Source: Terriglobia bacterium
Lineage (GTDB): Bacteria > Acidobacteriota > Terriglobia > UBA7540
NCBI GenBank assembly: GCA_030040455.1
Contig: JASHTR010000047.1
Span: forward strand, 1-6,386
Length of the DNA stretch: 6,386 nt
Reading direction: 5' to 3'
The translations under genes and the position numbers were made by a program. Below are positions 5,304-6,386 of the stretch, in pieces. A model generated the notes under the pieces. That model was not told where the DNA came from, made no database searches, and saw only the letters and a list, made by a program, of their open reading frames with translations. Position 1 is the first letter of the stretch, and every line of letters begins with the position of its first letter.

Positions 5304-6335
5304 TCAGTTGAGCCTAGCAGCCGAGGGCGGATCGATGGCCTTGAGAATGTTCCAGAGGTGTCGATACCCGATTCTTCCGGCCTGAACGTCCACCAGTTCC
5401 TGCTCTAGAGAGTATATGAAAACTCCGGATGCCTCCATGGAGCCCGGGCGGTACGGAAAGCCGGGTGCGAATTCAAAGAGCTTGTTCCTCGGAACGATGT
5501 ACAGCGAAATCTGAGTTGCTTCGGCAAGTGCAATGATGTTTGCGGTGGACGCCTGCGGCTCAAGAGCCAACCACTTCAGCAGCAACGAGACCGTCGCTGG
5601 AACGAGCGAGTGTGCGGCCCCGGTCGCCCGAAAAACCGTGATGGGATATAGGCTGTCCCGGCCGAAACGGAAGAGGCCGGGGCCGGAACCGAGCGCCTTT
5701 TCACCTGCAGCCTGAATCGGGAACTTACCGTGTCCTGGAGGCAGTTGAAGGACGTGGAAGTGTAAATGATCTATGGTTGCACCGGCTCCCCATCCGTTAT
5801 AGAGAATAACCCATCCCGAGAGGGCCTCCGCGAGTGCAATGATGTCTTCCACAATCTGCTGGATTCTGGCGCCGGTCGATACGAGATCAGGGGTCTGCCA
5901 TGACTGTGGTTGGTGGAGGGAACTGGCAATGGTCGTGTGAAAGGGCGCAAAGGGGTAAGGGTTCGGCAGAGCATTATAGTTGCGGCCATTAAGCGTAAGT
6001 ACGTGGAAATGCTGCATGCCACGTTGCTGCCTTCGCAAATCGATAACATCCAGCGCGCAAGCTGCTCGTTTGCCCGTACCCACCCGCAACGCTCGCCGCG
6101 GGTTAAACTGAACGATGAAGTGCCCCTCGCCGCTGGGATCATCATAGCGGAAATAGCGAAGCTGGGAGAGGTCGTCTTCGATGAATCCCCCCTCGAGATG
6201 AAGCGCGAACAGATAACTTAGTGCGTCCGGGAGTGGCAGACTTTGCAGCGTACGGGCTATGTCCCGCTGTCGGCTCTGCCACGACAAATCGTTCGCCTCG
6301 ACGGCGTTCTTGCGAATACTCTCGAATTCCATCAT
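5304..6335 (-). CDS. HIT-superfamily phosphorylase/nucleotidyltransferase-like protein (GDP-sugar or Ap4A phosphorylase type)
   Basis: This is a 343-residue cytoplasmic-looking protein. It contains LNGRNYNALPNPYPF (about 115-129), HQPQ (141-144) and LYNGWGAGATIDHLHFHVLQ (178-197). The layout is the one seen in Ap4A phosphorylases and VTC2-type GDP-L-galactose phosphorylases: a substrate loop, an H.PQ element, and an FN..GA..xHxHxQ-like catalytic strand. The middle His192 of His190-x-His192-x-His194 would be the nucleophile that carries the nucleotidyl group. The C-terminal part (SLYIVPRNKLFEF, then MEASGVFIY) also recalls VTC2-like proteins. It may match an uncharacterised family such as DUF4922, but I cannot confirm that. 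I chose ATG 6335-6333 because GGAGGG lies 7 bases upstream. An in-frame ATG at 6368 would add 11 residues with a poor ribosome site, and the frame stays open to the window edge. Substrate unknown. Confidence 0.78.
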   Translation of the reverse strand: MMEFESIRKNAVEANDLSWQSRQRDIARTLQSLPLPDALSYLFALHLEGGFIEDDLSQLRYFRYDDPSGEGHFIVQFNPRRALRVGTGKRAACALDVIDLRRQQRGMQHFHVLTLNGRNYNALPNPYPFAPFHTTIASSLHQPQSWQTPDLVSTGARIQQIVEDIIALAEALSGWVILYNGWGAGATIDHLHFHVLQLPPGHGKFPIQAAGEKALGSGPGLFRFGRDSLYPITVFRATGAAHSLVPATVSLLLKWLALEPQASTANIIALAEATQISLYIVPRNKLFEFAPGFPYRPGSMEASGVFIYSLEQELVDVQAGRIGYRHLWNILKAIDPPSAARLN

Positions 6336-6342
6336 GGTCCAT

Positions 6343-6348
6343 CCCTCC
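6343..6348 (-). promoter_or_regulatory. Ribosome binding site deciding the start of the HIT-like gene
   Basis: GGAGGG on the minus strand sits 7 bases before ATG 6335-6333. It favours this start over the upstream in-frame ATG at 6368, which has only a weak CTGAG-like sequence before it. Confidence 0.7.
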
Positions 6349-6386
6349 GAGATAAGATGTTTGTCCATCGAACTCAGTTTCGGGCG

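Noticed and set aside
6336..6368. Longer start (ATG 6368) for the HIT-like protein
   Set aside because: Poor ribosome site, whereas GGAGGG lies ideally before ATG 6335. The frame being open to the edge leaves a small doubt.

Overview
This 6.4 kb window looks chromosomal and comes from a Gram-negative-type respiratory bacterium. GC content is moderate, roughly mid-50s percent by eye. The mix of a NapC/NirT-type multihaem cytochrome, a short-loop cytochrome bd oxidase, a SorC-family regulator and a large HIT/GalT-like protein would fit Acidobacteriota or a deltaproteobacterium-like lineage. That placement is a guess, because there is no rRNA or other taxonomic marker here.

Left half, plus strand (1-3525): a respiratory gene block. 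It opens with the tail of an upstream gene whose reading frame cannot be fixed. Next comes a membrane-anchored tetrahaem c-type cytochrome of the NapC/NirT/NrfH type (97-729), then a 77-residue two-helix membrane protein of unknown function (731-964). A 228-base spacer follows, and then cydA (1193-2518) and cydB (2515-3525), which overlap by 4 bases. The bd oxidase keeps every core haem and quinol residue I can align, but it has a short Q-loop. It differs from E. coli at Arg391 and at several residues of the proposed proton path. The tetrahaem cytochrome and the oxidase could both exchange electrons with the quinone pool, one by oxidising or reducing quinol through haem c and the other by reducing O2.

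Middle (3519-4082): convergent junction. On the minus strand there is a remnant of a HAD-superfamily hydrolase (3519-3821). It keeps the C-terminal Lys and Asp-Asp motifs but has lost its nucleophile motif and cap. Its stop overlaps the end of cydB by 7 bases. A bulged hairpin sits at 3536-3575, and about 260 bases have no recognisable gene.

Right half, minus strand (4083-6335, read right to left): a two-gene operon. The first gene encodes a 343-residue HIT-superfamily protein resembling GDP-sugar/Ap4A phosphorylases. Only 27 bases later comes a SorC/DeoR-type transcription regulator with a sugar-phosphate-binding domain. The pairing suggests a sugar-nucleotide or sugar-phosphate pathway whose product or substrate is sensed by the regulator. 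This is the least described part of the window and the best candidate for new biology. No CRISPR array, mobile element, tRNA or rRNA was seen.
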